Below the pieces are notes generated by a model. That model was not told the origin of the DNA and searched no databases. It worked only from the letters and a program-made list of their open reading frames with translations. This document shows positions 1 through 9,682 of a stretch of 64,000 bases of DNA, one piece after another. The position numbers and the translations under genes are program-made. This DNA is from Favolaschia claudopus (Eukaryota; Basidiomycota; Agaricomycetes; Agaricales; Mycenaceae). Numbering within the stretch: the stretch's first letter is position 1; each line of letters begins with the position of its first letter. Location of the stretch: NCBI GenBank assembly GCA_037176885.1, contig JAWWNJ010000214.1, positions 62,001-126,000 of the forward strand, read 5' to 3'.

Positions 1-53
1 AATTCGCGCTAATTCGCGTCCCAATAGCTCGCTATATACCGGAGGAACATTTA

Positions 54-423
54 CAGCCGTTTTGGAAACAATATACGGGTTTTGATTGAGTGGTGCTCGT
101 TCATTTGTGCTTACGTTTGTTGACGATTCTGTCATCGGCAAAGCCGGGAGCACCACTTTGCCGTACCACATCAAGTGCCGCTGGTCTCTTGTTTTGGCCC
201 TTGCTCGCAAGTCACGGCCCTGTCGAACTCTGGGCAAGTAGCAGCTGAGTCTTGATCCTCAGTTCTGTTAACCCCCTGTTTTTTTCCTGGTGTTCTCTAG
301 GTGGCGGAAGCAAACTCAGATTCGGCCGAAGTGGAGCTGGCGACGGGAAGCAAAACAAAGGTAAGCACAAACGAATGAGCACCACTCGATCAAAACCCGT
401 ATATTGTTTCCAAAACGGCTGTA
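54..423. mobile_element. TIR MITE family A, copy A1
   Basis: Complete non-autonomous DNA element. Both ends carry the inverted repeat TACAGCCGTTTTGGAAACAA, and the repeat continues for about 45 bases into GAGTGGTGCTC. Both flanks give TA, as expected for Tc1/mariner-type insertion. Further copies lie at 41436-41817 (inverted), 53382-53667 plus 54325-54431 (one split copy), 54231-54314 (internally deleted) and 55317-55848. No transposase is encoded. The TIR resembles that of the Tc1-like element at 17792-20180, so related transposases could have moved it; that is inference. Confidence 0.85.
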
Positions 424-506
424 AATCTGAGAATTCATGAAGTCTACACGGAGAGCCTTGGCTTCCTTTGGCTATGTGTGGCTAGCTTGCGGCTCGGCGT
501 TGTGAC

Positions 507-983
507 GTGTGGCTAGATCACGTCACCAAAGATAGCCGCACCTCGCCGGATCTAGCCGTGTCAGCGGGCCGCACAGCCTGCCGTGATCTTTGTGGAGCTC
601 GTCCTCTGGCTATTCGGGGTCTGAATGCAGTGCATCGCTGTCTCTACCTGGAATATCAATCCAAGGAAGACTGGACGCAGAAACGTGATATCTTGCGCTG
701 CAGTCCGGACTTTCACACTCGAGAGCGGCACGACTTCGTCTTTGTCAATACAACCTCGCCGCCAAAGCACCCGCCTTGTGCTCGTTTACACGATCTTTTT
801 ACCTGCAAAACTCTGGACGGAAAGAAATACGACGTCGCACTGGTGACTATGCTCAAGCCCAGCACCTGGAAGCCAAATACCGTGTGGGACGGCTGTCTGG
901 TATACGAGCAACCAAAGAAAATGGACTTCATTTTCATGAAGTACTTCATCCGGGGGGCTTGCGTTCGGCTCAAACAAGGATAA
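507..983 (+). pseudogene. Unrecognised protein fragment (C-terminal part)
   Basis: Open frame of 158 codons. The first 40 residues look like random read-through. From about residue 45 on it looks protein-like: a YQSKEDW segment, RCSPDFHTRERHDFVFV, then CARLHDLF, and an ending with FIFMKYFIRGACV before the stop. This type of segment (short polar linker, RxDxVxV strand, xARLxxLF, IxRGA near the end) is familiar to me from the C-terminal parts of large basidiomycete transposon-associated proteins, but I cannot name the family. No splice partners or start are visible upstream; the piece lies between MITE A1 and a decayed MITE. It may be the last exon of a truncated transposon gene. Confidence 0.4.
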
Positions 984-1053
984 TCTCTATTACTTGATAG
1001 ATACCGCTGACTATGACATGTATTTACGCTTGGGTAACTAATCCAATCTCCAT

Positions 1054-1266
1054 TAGAGGGTTTGCGAAGAGCCATTGGAGCCATTGAATGGCTACCGATT
1101 TCCGTATTAGGAAAGTTGGATGGGCTAAACTTTTATGTCGAAGTCAAGAAGAGCTATTTGGAATAAAAATTGGATGCTCAGACCGGGGGTAGCTTTCGTC
1201 AATACGCCGGAATTCGGGCACTTGCGTAGCCATTAGCCATTCAATGGCTGCATCGCAAACAGGCTA
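1054..1266. mobile_element. Decayed MITE of family B
   Basis: About 210 bases bounded by TTAGAGGGTTTGCG and the inverse CGCAAACAGGCTAT. Inside each arm is GCCATTGAATGGC, itself an inverted repeat. Compare the better-preserved family B copies at 28581-29033 and 51607-52061, whose TIR is TAGAGAGTTTGCGGTGAGCC. TA occurs at both ends. Confidence 0.55.
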
Positions 1267-2152
1267 TTATCTACTCTCCTTGGGCCCAGCTTACACGGCC
1301 CAATATGACCTTGCGACACCTTGTAAGACTACCCGCCAACCTTGTTAGACCTCATAAGGCCGTTAGGTGCTCCAAGGCCTTATAAGCCTTTTTCGATTTT
1401 TCCGACATTCAGTCTCTCTGCAACCGGAATGCCGAAAGCCCCCTCTGGTACACGAAAAAACCACGAGTCGGCGAATTTCCTCGTTGAGGTCAACAAACGG
1501 GATGCCGAAGGAAAACTGGTCTACGACTCCAAGCGGAATCTGGTCAAGGAGAAGGTTAAAATGACTGGCGCACACTTTGACGGTAAATCCCAGGATCTCT
1601 ACTGCCGGCAGCTTCCCAATATTCCGTCTCTCAACGACAAACTGTTCATCATCATGTCTTCTACCACCGTCGAGGTTATCCTGTCCAAATCTGAAGAAGA
1701 CATCATTCGCTCTCTTCACAAGACACTCCGCGCTACTCATTACGAGGATCCCAGTGACCAGCGCAAGTTCCTTGAGGAATGTGCTCGTGTTCTCGTATGT
1801 TTTGATTATCTTCGGCATTCTCCATTACTCATTTTCCCCAGCTTGTCTTCCAGAACCGTCCGTCCTCGTTTGCGATGAGCACCGAACTCGGTGAATACGT
1901 CTTCCTCCTGCGTGCTGAGATGCACAAGAACAGCCTTGTTCTTCCGTCTCCCGCCTCCAACTATTATTCGGCTGTTGTCGACTTTGCTGGCAAGGTTGCA
2001 CGCAAGCGGATCGAATATTTCCGCAACCTCAAACTTGCTCCCATCAAGCCGCTCCCCGCCATCGATGCCGCCAAGGCTAACGGTTCCCAGCAAGAGGTGC
2101 CCGATACTGTGGCTCATACCTCCAAGGTCTGTCCTCCATTCTTTCAAAGGTA

Positions 2153-2557
2153 GTGCTGTGTAAAATTGCTCCCCGGCCATGTAATTTACTGTAAGTTCAA
2201 AAGCGGGCTCAGGGAACACATGTAATTTACATGATGTAATTTACATGTAAATTACATGTAAAATTCAAAATTCCCACGCTCTCAGGGTTCAAAAAAATGT
2301 TTGCCGAAAATTGTGCCGATCGGTGCCGAACGATTGATCTGTAACAAATGCACTGGAATTGGATTTAAAGTTGCTCTTGAACCTGTTTTTAAAATCCTGA
2401 AGGCTGATTCCAGCCGTTTTTGAGCGCTTCCGAGCTTCTGCCTCATTCAGTATTTTACACTATTTTACATGGAGGTTGAGACCCTGGATGTAAATTACGT
2501 ATTCTACAATGTAAAAAACCCGTGATGTAATCTACATCGGGCAATTTTACCCAGCAC
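2153..2557. mobile_element. MITE in intron 2 of the host gene
   Basis: Ends GTGCTGTGTAAAATTGC and GCAATTTTACCCAGCAC are inverted repeats with one mismatch, flanked by TA on both sides (2151-2152, 2558-2559). The interior is rich in TGTAAATTAC-type words. Length 405 bases, no coding capacity. It accounts for intron 2 being about 470 bases while the other introns of the gene are about 50. Confidence 0.8.
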
Positions 2558-2915
2558 TAATTCTTTGCTCATCTGCCGTTGCCTGATGTCTCCCTTTAGA
2601 CTTCTTCTACACCTGTTGGAGACGATGCAGTTTCTATTCCATCTGATGACGAGTACGAGGTCGTTGCTCGACCATCAACTCCGGTTCCGGGTATGTCTAT
2701 CTTTTCCTGATCCTTCACTATGTTCACACTGCTCATAGTAAGTCTTCAGAGTTGTTATCTCCGCTCCCCGAGCTTCAAAGTCTTATGCTCAGTCTGCGTC
2801 TGAACGGAGTCGCCGTATGTTATTTTTTCTGCATCTTTCTCATCCCTTTTTCACTAATTCCGGCCCAGCCGTTCTCTCCGTCATCACCCAGTCCATCCCT
2901 ACCCGACCTCGTGCC

Positions 2916-3117
2916 TGTGACGGATCGGCGTTCGCATCCGCTCACGGCGAGATCTGCCCGTTTCGTCCCCATGACTCCATGTACACAGCCTCGATTTTCC
3001 TGTATAAGTAGTTTAGTTCTTGTCGTAGTAGCTTTTCCCTTGGTCAATTTAGTACTTACACCAGTTCTTTGTTGATCCCCTTGTGCCGGAACTCGACTCC
3101 CTCTCGCTTCCGTCACA
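2916..3117 (+). repeat. 5' LTR of the gag-only element
   Basis: 202 bases, TGTGACGG...CCGTCACA, matching 5670-5871 throughout. A TATAAG-like word (CTGTATAAGTAG) sits near 3000 and may be the promoter. Confidence 0.92.
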
Positions 3118-3212
3118 TCTTTTGAACTGAACCAAGTCTCTAGACTGTCGACGCTCTTGACTACGCCTTCCCCCGACCTTCTCTGACCCCTCTGAGCTCG
3201 ACACCGACCCCG

Positions 3213-5492
3213 ATGACTGATCCTGCTGGCCGCGCTCGTTACCCGCTTCGCTCTCACGCTCACCAAGCCGTCCCCGGACTGCCTGCGTCGACTGGAAGAC
3301 CTGCTAGTGCTGCCAACACCGCGAGTCCGCGCTCTGGGACTCCCCGACCGGAGAGTCGTGCCTCCTCGACAAAATCACGCCCCGTTTCCCCTGACTTCTC
3401 ATACAGTCAGGCGGTCTCGGGTGGAAGACCTTCCCCTCGTGTAGATACACCGCTGCCTTCGGGCAGCGAGACCCCATCACCTTCGGGTGGTGAGACCGCT
3501 TCGCCCTCGGGCGTCGAACCGTTGCCTCTGGGCAACGAGACCTCATCGTCGATACCCTCGACGCATACCGAGCTCTATGGGCCTGTATTGACCTCTGCCG
3601 TAGATTGGGGGATGCTCGACGAGGGTGTTGCTATGTCTCACATGGCAACGCCCCGTCGTCAGAATACTATGGGTTCTCGTACCGTAGTAAATGATGTTAT
3701 ATCCCGTTCCACATCCACCGTCTCGCGTGCGATTCAGAATATGAGTGTTGACGAGCTTGTGAGTGTTGCTCGCCGCCATCAAGCTTTGGCCCAGGAAGCT
3801 TTGGCTGCTGCGTCGGGGCGCGGGGTAACTATCCCGCGTAAGATCCCGCCCGTTGATGAGAACACGAACTTGATAGATATTGATGATAGATCGGCAGTGA
3901 ATGTGCCTGAAACTATTGTCAGTCCGGCCATACCTTCTGGTGTTGGAACCTCCCGCCAGAAAGGTAAAGGTGCTGACCCTCGCAACTGGGGTGCAGCTAA
4001 CCTCTCGGAAGATTTCTCTGAGCGCGATATCGACGCGCAAAGAACCGCTCTTGAGAATTTCGCCGAAATTCGCCGTGCTGTCCCGTGCTGTCAAAGAAGA
4101 ACAGCTTTCACCGCCACCTGGGTTCTTTGATCAAATGCCAATCACCTTGGCTTCTGAACGGACCGAACCCCGAACTCCGAGATCATTGCTCAAGCCGATG
4201 AAGGATTCAATTAACTCTGGCCAGAGTGTAGATGAAAAGATTGCTGATCTGCAAGCGCAGATCAGCAGCTTGCAACGTTCTCGGACGATAACGCCCAAGG
4301 TTAACTTAACCCGGGCACAGACTGCTGTTAAAAACAGCATTGATAGACAGATCGGTGCGGATCACGGAGCTCGCGGATTCCGTCCCGATCCCACTCCTGC
4401 TGCACGCGTCGCGCCAGGCAGCTTTATAGAGCGTACGTTGCGCAATGCCGAGCGCGTAGATGGTTCACCCACCCCATCCGACCCATCTGACTCGTCGAGC
4501 TCAGACTCTGAGCCCTCGGATGGATCAGGTTCCGGGAAGTCACACCCGTCGCGTCATCGTCGCAAGCGCCGTTCCTCTAAGAAGAAACAGAGTTCTCACA
4601 GGAAAAATAAAATGATTTTGAAGCCTATTCCTCCAAAGGAATATGATGGCTCACCGGATGCCATTGCCTTCCATCGATTCGTCAAGGAAGGATCAAATTA
4701 TGTTCAACTCGGAAAAGTTCCAACCGATCAACGAGTGTTTTACTTGTCGTACTATTTGACGGCTCGTGCACTTGAATTCTACAACAGCAAGGTTGAGAAT
4801 GATGAGCACGTTTGGACTCTGAGTGAGTTCTTTTGGGGTTTATTCAATTTTTGTTTCCCTGTGAATTTCCGTGAGAAGCAACGCACTCGATTGCGCTCTT
4901 GCCTTCAAGGCACCAAGTCAGTATTGGTTCACAAGGCTGAATGGGAACGAATTTACAATACCATTGGTCTTGAAGCCAACCAGGAGAAGGTTGTGATGTT
5001 CTGGCGGAGCCTCAACGCCGACATACGCAAGGAAATGTTCCGGGATAAACTCGATCCGGAAACCTCCTCTTGGGCTGAAGTCACTCTGAAATTATCGTCA
5101 AGGTTGACGACGATAACGATGAAATTGATATGGCTGAATCGAGTAAGACTCAATTCAAGCCCGATGACCAGAAACTGGACTCAGATTTGAACGGGAAACG
5201 TCGTACCGGAGGGCGCGTTATCTCGGTTTCCAGTGCTGAACCCGAACCTCCCAAGTCGAAATCTCGTGACAATGGCGGCCATTTGTCTGCCAAGAAGCGG
5301 AGTGAATACCTTGCGGCCGGCTTGTGCTTTAATTGCGGGGTGCATGGACACCTTTCCCGCAACTGTCCTGAATTGAACACAATGGTTTCCAAAGGCAAAC
5401 CTCCTGGATTTGCGTCCCATGCTGTTGATTTCGCAATGACGACTGATCGCGATGCTCTTTTGGAGAGCACGGAAGTTCTTGAACACTTCTAA
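3213..5492 (+). pseudogene. gag: Retrotransposon Gag with CCHC zinc knuckle, two frameshifts
   Basis: Coding runs in three frames. The N-terminal part is Ser/Pro-rich and ends near 4080, where GTGCTGTCCC is duplicated in tandem and shifts the frame. The middle part (to about 5100) carries a coiled-coil-like segment (DEKIADLQAQISSLQ), an Arg/Lys-rich linker and the retrotransposon Gag core (FYNSKVENDEHVWTL... FREKQRTRLRSC). After a second shift near 5100 the last part has the nucleic-acid-binding knuckle CFNCGVHGHLSRNC and stops at 5492. Gag would package the RNA into particles. The frameshifts suggest decay even though the LTRs are identical, so the element may have been copied in trans as a defective RNA; that is inference. 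Confidence 0.8.
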
Positions 5493-5669
5493 ATTCGCAC
5501 GATTTCCTCCCTCGACATCGAAATGTTCGTCGAGGAGGGCGAGGATACCCAAATGGTTTGATTTTGATTTTTCGAAGACCATTTCGAACGTTGAATTGAT
5601 TTTGAACAAGATTTATTGATTTTTGTGTCGAAGATTGAGCTCGTCGTGGTCGACGATCTGGAGGGCGGA

Positions 5670-5871
5670 TGTGACGGATCGGCGTTCGCATCCGCTCACG
5701 GCGAGATCTGCCCGTTTCGTCCCCATGACTCCATGTACACAGCCTCGATTTTCCTGTATAAGTAGTTTAGTTCTTGTCGTAGTAGCTTTTCCCTTGGTCA
5801 ATTTAGTACTTACACCAGTTCTTTGTTGATCCCCTTGTGCCGGAACTCGACTCCCTCTCGCTTCCGTCACA
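5670..5871 (+). repeat. 3' LTR of the gag-only element
   Basis: Second copy of the 202-base LTR; followed by GTGCC, the same five bases that precede the 5' LTR. Confidence 0.92.
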
Positions 5872-6015
5872 GTGCCGATCGACTCGCCAACCCTTCAAGT
5901 TCTCCCACCATTCCGTGCAAACGACGCCGTACAGGTGGAACGGGGCCAGATTCCCCGCCTCCCAACGCCGTATCCGGTGCGGTGTCCTTCCGCTTTCCAT
6001 GCTGAATACTACTGA

Positions 6016-7652
6016 GATTTCTTAATCTAGTACCAGCGCCCGCGTCGCATGCCAATCCTCGCGCCGATGCCGGTTCTAGCACTAAACGCTATTGACCCAA
6101 CAGTGTAAGTAAAGCAAAGATAGAGCCGTAGTTATGCGCCATATGAGGAAGGACTTGTCAGTGCCAGCAGTTCCGTCAACATTGATCAGCAGAGGTGGTG
6201 GCTTGGGCCCTGGTTTATTGGAATCCAGCCTCTAGAAGTCAGCGCTAGTCAGCCATGACCTGCAGGAACACATCTCGCTGTGCGTCCTTCAAGTTCAACT
6301 TTCGGTAGTCATGGTCGGGTAGAACTTGTAGTTCATCATTTGGAGACTCTCTGAATGGAATGTGTCGAATCTAAGGTGTGTCGCGCCGCCGCATCTGTTC
6401 TATCCCGTCACACACCAGATACCCCAAGGCGAATTTGTTTTTCGAAACATAATGTGGTTGACGAGTGCACCACAGTAGATTAGGGTTTCTAGGGTGTGGC
6501 TCCTTTGCCATTGTCCCACGGATCTGATTACGCTGTCTATAATGTCTGGGTGGGGAGTTAGAGTCGATACTGTGTGTAATTAGGATAAATCCAATGGAAT
6601 TTGTCGGTAGGGCTTCCGCCTATCGCTAACCGCAGTGCGATTGCAAACATCCTCTTGATTTGGGCTTGACGCGGATCTCGCTACCCAAAACGCAACAGTA
6701 ACCAGTATGCTTACACCAAACGTACATCGTGATGCTAATCCTCACACCCAAGCTCATGATTCATGTAGGCGCACTCTCAGTCCGGCTGCCAGAAGGGAGA
6801 TCTGCGAATGCGGTGGTGAACCAATCTTCCACGGAGGCTGCGCTTGTTGTTTTGACGGCTACCCTCTGAGACGTGTTATGCAGGCAACAGTATGTAAAGC
6901 AGCTGACTTACCGTTCTGAGCAAGACGTTCAACCAATGGGGGATCGTTATCTGCGAATTTGTAAGAGCTCTAAGTTGTAGATCTTCAGGTGCCGAAAGCG
7001 AAAACGACAATAACATCAAGCATCTCACCTCGCAATCGGATCTGTTGTACAGAGAACCGCCGGCGGCATCGTTGTTGACGGAGTGTGCTTCGGTCATGAT
7101 AGTTCGTGAAAGTGAAAAGAGAGCCAGCGATGCCACGTCTGATGTCACGTTTTTCCAACGGGACTGTAGTGCTGTGCTCAACTCGAATAATGGGGAAGCT
7201 TGCTTCCCCATTCATCAGGGCTCCGGAATGCAGATGCTTCAAGGGTATTCCGATCCGCGAAATCCGGATATCACCTCGAATTTTTTTTTTTCAGCGACTT
7301 CGGCAGACCGCTCCCCTCATGGTTGCCGTAATATTCCCATATGCGGCAGCTTCACGTAAGTTTTTCCCACCGGCTAATTTGGTAGCTTTATCAAGTTTAT
7401 GTATTTTCGGACTTAACATCAGCATTTGAAGCAAAGAACCTGTTGTTTTGCACATTTACATGTACCTGCACTGTGCAAAATTGATATTTCTGAATGTCAG
7501 CAACCTGTCTTCTGGACCAAACAACAGCATATACACTGATAGCCAAGGCTGCCGAGAGGCTTGACAGTGGTCAAACCGATCTGACAGTAGTGGCCAGAGT
7601 TGGACCTGAAGCTGAAGCACTGAAATGCCAGAATAAGACTGTAGAACAGCAT
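6016..7652. other. No gene recognised
   Basis: About 1.6 kb without convincing coding sequence on either strand; short open frames lack codon bias or splice context. The palindrome TGGGGAAGCTTGCTTCCCCA lies at 7190-7209, one of three related palindromes in the window (see 8795-8812 and 21718-21735). A T-run follows at 7279-7290. Confidence 0.5.
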
Positions 7653-7778
7653 ACATAGCATATATTTGCTGTATACAACACTTAGAACCGAGTTCCAAAA
7701 TTTTGTATGAAAGTTACATAGCATATATTTGCTGTATACAACACTTAGAACCGAGTTCCAAAATTTTGTATGAAAGTT
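7653..7778. repeat. 63-bp tandem duplication
   Basis: ACATAGCATATATTTGCTGT starts at 7653 and again at 7716; the whole 63-base unit ending in GTATGAAAGTT is repeated with no visible difference, so the duplication is recent. A T-run follows the second copy. Confidence 0.9.
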
Positions 7779-8225
7779 TTTTTTTCAGGCTGAGGGGACC
7801 CCCCCTCCCCTACATCTATATAAGGAAATTTCTTATCTCGGAAGGCCCTTGAGATGCTTACAAATCTCCGTCCAAATGCTTTGTAAGCATGTCCTGGAGT
7901 CCCGACTCCGTGGCCTCGGATTTCGGGAACGGCCGGCAGTCGCGGTCATGCAACTGTCAAATGTCACGTGACTTCGGAACGCGCGCCGAAAACAAAATTG
8001 AACCTCTTTGCCGCTTCAACCTTGCTTCAACCTCATGGATAGATATGTCCTACCTATATAGTATGTGTAGTTGCAAGGGATGTGCTCCCTCTTTTCTTTC
8101 TCTCCTCTATGAGTCATGACATGTATTTTCTAGCAAATCTAGCCATTTGCTACTTGCAGCTGATTTTTTTTCTTGGTTACCGCTTAGCATAAGCACTCAA
8201 CTTCAGCTTAAGTAATCCTCCACAT

Positions 8226-8414
8226 TAGAGGCTTTGCGGTAGCCACTGGCGGCTAATTTTTCTCACGACCCGCTGAGCACCTGGGCTCAAGTAAGCCACC
8301 CTGAGCAGCTGTTATGAAGGGCATCTCAAGGTGGCTAACTTGGCCCAGTAGCATCCGTAGTCGTTGTGTGGCACGAGCCGCCAGTTCGTGTGGCGGCTCA
8401 CCGCAAAGGCTCTA
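8226..8414. mobile_element. Short MITE, family B copy B3
   Basis: Ends TAGAGGCTTTGCGG and CCGCAAAGGCTCTA are inverted repeats with TA at the outer edge. The inner arms share GCCGCCAG/CTGGCGGC words with family B copies at 28581-29033 and 51607-52061. The hAT-like element starting at 8430 lies directly next to its right end. Confidence 0.7.
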
Positions 8415-8429
8415 TTATCGGCTCATGAC

Positions 8430-9674
8430 AGGACCCCTGGCAACCAACCAATTGCAAAAAGGCCTGCCCGAGAAAATTCGAATTTTGGGACGTCTTATCC
8501 GGACCCCAAATGGAGAAGATCCTATCCGAATCTGAACCTGGCCTCCCTGAGGTCGATGTTTTATCCGAACTGAAGGCCAGGCCTCAGAAAATCGTCTAAA
8601 TTGCCTAAAATCGAGGAAAAATCGGAATTTTGCTCACCCGGAACCCATCGGTTCTTATTGACGGCCCCATCATATTACAAGACCGGTATCAGCTCTGGGA
8701 ATGGCATAGGCCCTGCCGAACGCTTGCATCCGAAAATATAGATGCCGGAAATTACTCGAAACGAGCAACGTTAACGCTGATTTGTGCTGATTGGGGGAGC
8801 TTGCTCCCCCTTTTGTCTGGGGATCTCAAAATCCGGATGGCTGTGCAAAGTGCTGGCTTGATCTCCCACGGGTACGCCATCAGAAATGGTGGCGTACCCG
8901 TGGGAGACCAGAGTGATGCGCAGGAGAATATTTCCTGAGCCGAGTTCGTTGGGTAGAAAATTCAGGAAGTCAAGGGGAAATGTGTATAGATTAGCTAAAT
9001 AGTCCACATGATAGGTCAACAATATGTGTATGAGGCTCAACCGCCAACACAACTCACGAAGGGATCCAGTGTCCCACGGTTACACCATCAAAATTGATGC
9101 CACAACTCTGTCGAAGAAATACAGACTGTGAGCACGGATAGGGTCGGAAAAAAAACCTAGCCTGTGCAAAAATATTCACATTGAATGCCTATAAAAGGTT
9201 ACCAACCTTTGCAGTGTCGAATTGGCCTCGATTCCTGAGAGTCGATCACGAAAATAGTTACCACCTCGCGTCCAAAGGTGTAGTGAATGCTTTCAGAAAT
9301 TTTCTGAGCATTAGAATATTCTACCCCGACTTCAATCTAAATTCCTCTAAGCACACCAGCCAAAATCTCCTTCGGATTTGCACAAGCTCCCCTTCTCTGT
9401 AAGCCGGGCACCGGCATTACAATACCTTTTAGTCTAAAACTGAGCCGAATTCGTTCCGTCAAGCCGTCGGCAACCTTCGGCAGCTCAGGTTATCCGAACG
9501 TTGACCAGGTCCGGTCGGCAGCCCCCATGCTTTATCCGAATTTTCGGCCAGCCCTGGCGGCGCAAAAGTTGAGATCTTATCCGAATCCGGGCGAGGTGAG
9601 CGCGATTTTGGGGCATGCTTTATCCGAATTGAAAATTTCGCGGGCAGGCCTTTTGGTTGGTTGCCAGGGGTCCT
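8430..9674. mobile_element. Non-autonomous hAT-like element, 1245 bp
   Basis: TIR AGGACCCCTGGCAACC at the left and its inverse at the right, followed inwards by AAGGCCTGCCCG on both sides. The 8-bp target duplication CTCATGAC is at 8422-8429 and 9675-9682, the length typical of hAT transposons. Subterminal zones carry many TTATCCGAA words (left near 8495-8570, right near 9490-9630), reminiscent of transposase-binding arrays. No transposase gene is present. The centre (8780-8940) shares sequence with 21610-21775 and may itself be a nested element. Confidence 0.85.
8862..8907. repeat. Perfect 18-bp hairpin
   Basis: TCTCCCACGGGTACGCCA and its exact inverse are separated by 10 bases. It lies inside the segment shared with 21610-21775, where the hairpin has decayed (TTTCCCACAGATACACCATC). 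Confidence 0.85.
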
Positions 9675-9682
9675 CTCATGAC

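Larger units (their letters stand above)
2916..5871 (+). mobile_element. Complete gag-only LTR retrotransposon (Ty3/gypsy-like, non-autonomous)
   Basis: Two LTRs of 202 bases (2916-3117, 5670-5871) appear identical by eye and bear TGTGACGG/CCGTCACA ends. The 5-bp target duplication GTGCC is at 2911-2915 and 5872-5876. The interior of 2552 bases holds only a gag-like gene and no protease, RT or integrase, so movement would need proteins from another element. A purine-rich GGAGGGCGGA lies directly before the 3' LTR (polypurine tract). No primer site could be assigned to a tRNA. Identical LTRs indicate recent insertion. Confidence 0.9.
1429..6015 (+). pseudogene. Unrecognised multi-exon host gene, interrupted by a retrotransposon
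   Basis: Start ATG at 1429 (MPKAPSGTRKNHES). Exons read in phase: 1429-1794, 1842-2126, 2600-2690, 2750-2814, then 2869 onward; introns 1795-1841, 2127-2599, 2691-2749 and 2815-2868 have GTATGT or GTCTGT donors and AG acceptors. Exon 5 is cut at 2915 by the LTR element and resumes in the same frame at 5877, with a stop at 6013-6015 unless a GTATCC donor near 5970 is used. Removing the element and one target copy restores a continuous frame. The protein would be mostly hydrophilic, with a central FLLRAEMHKNSL segment and a Ser/Pro-rich tail. I do not recognise a domain. Intron 2 also holds a MITE. The insertion should abolish the normal C terminus. Confidence 0.65.
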
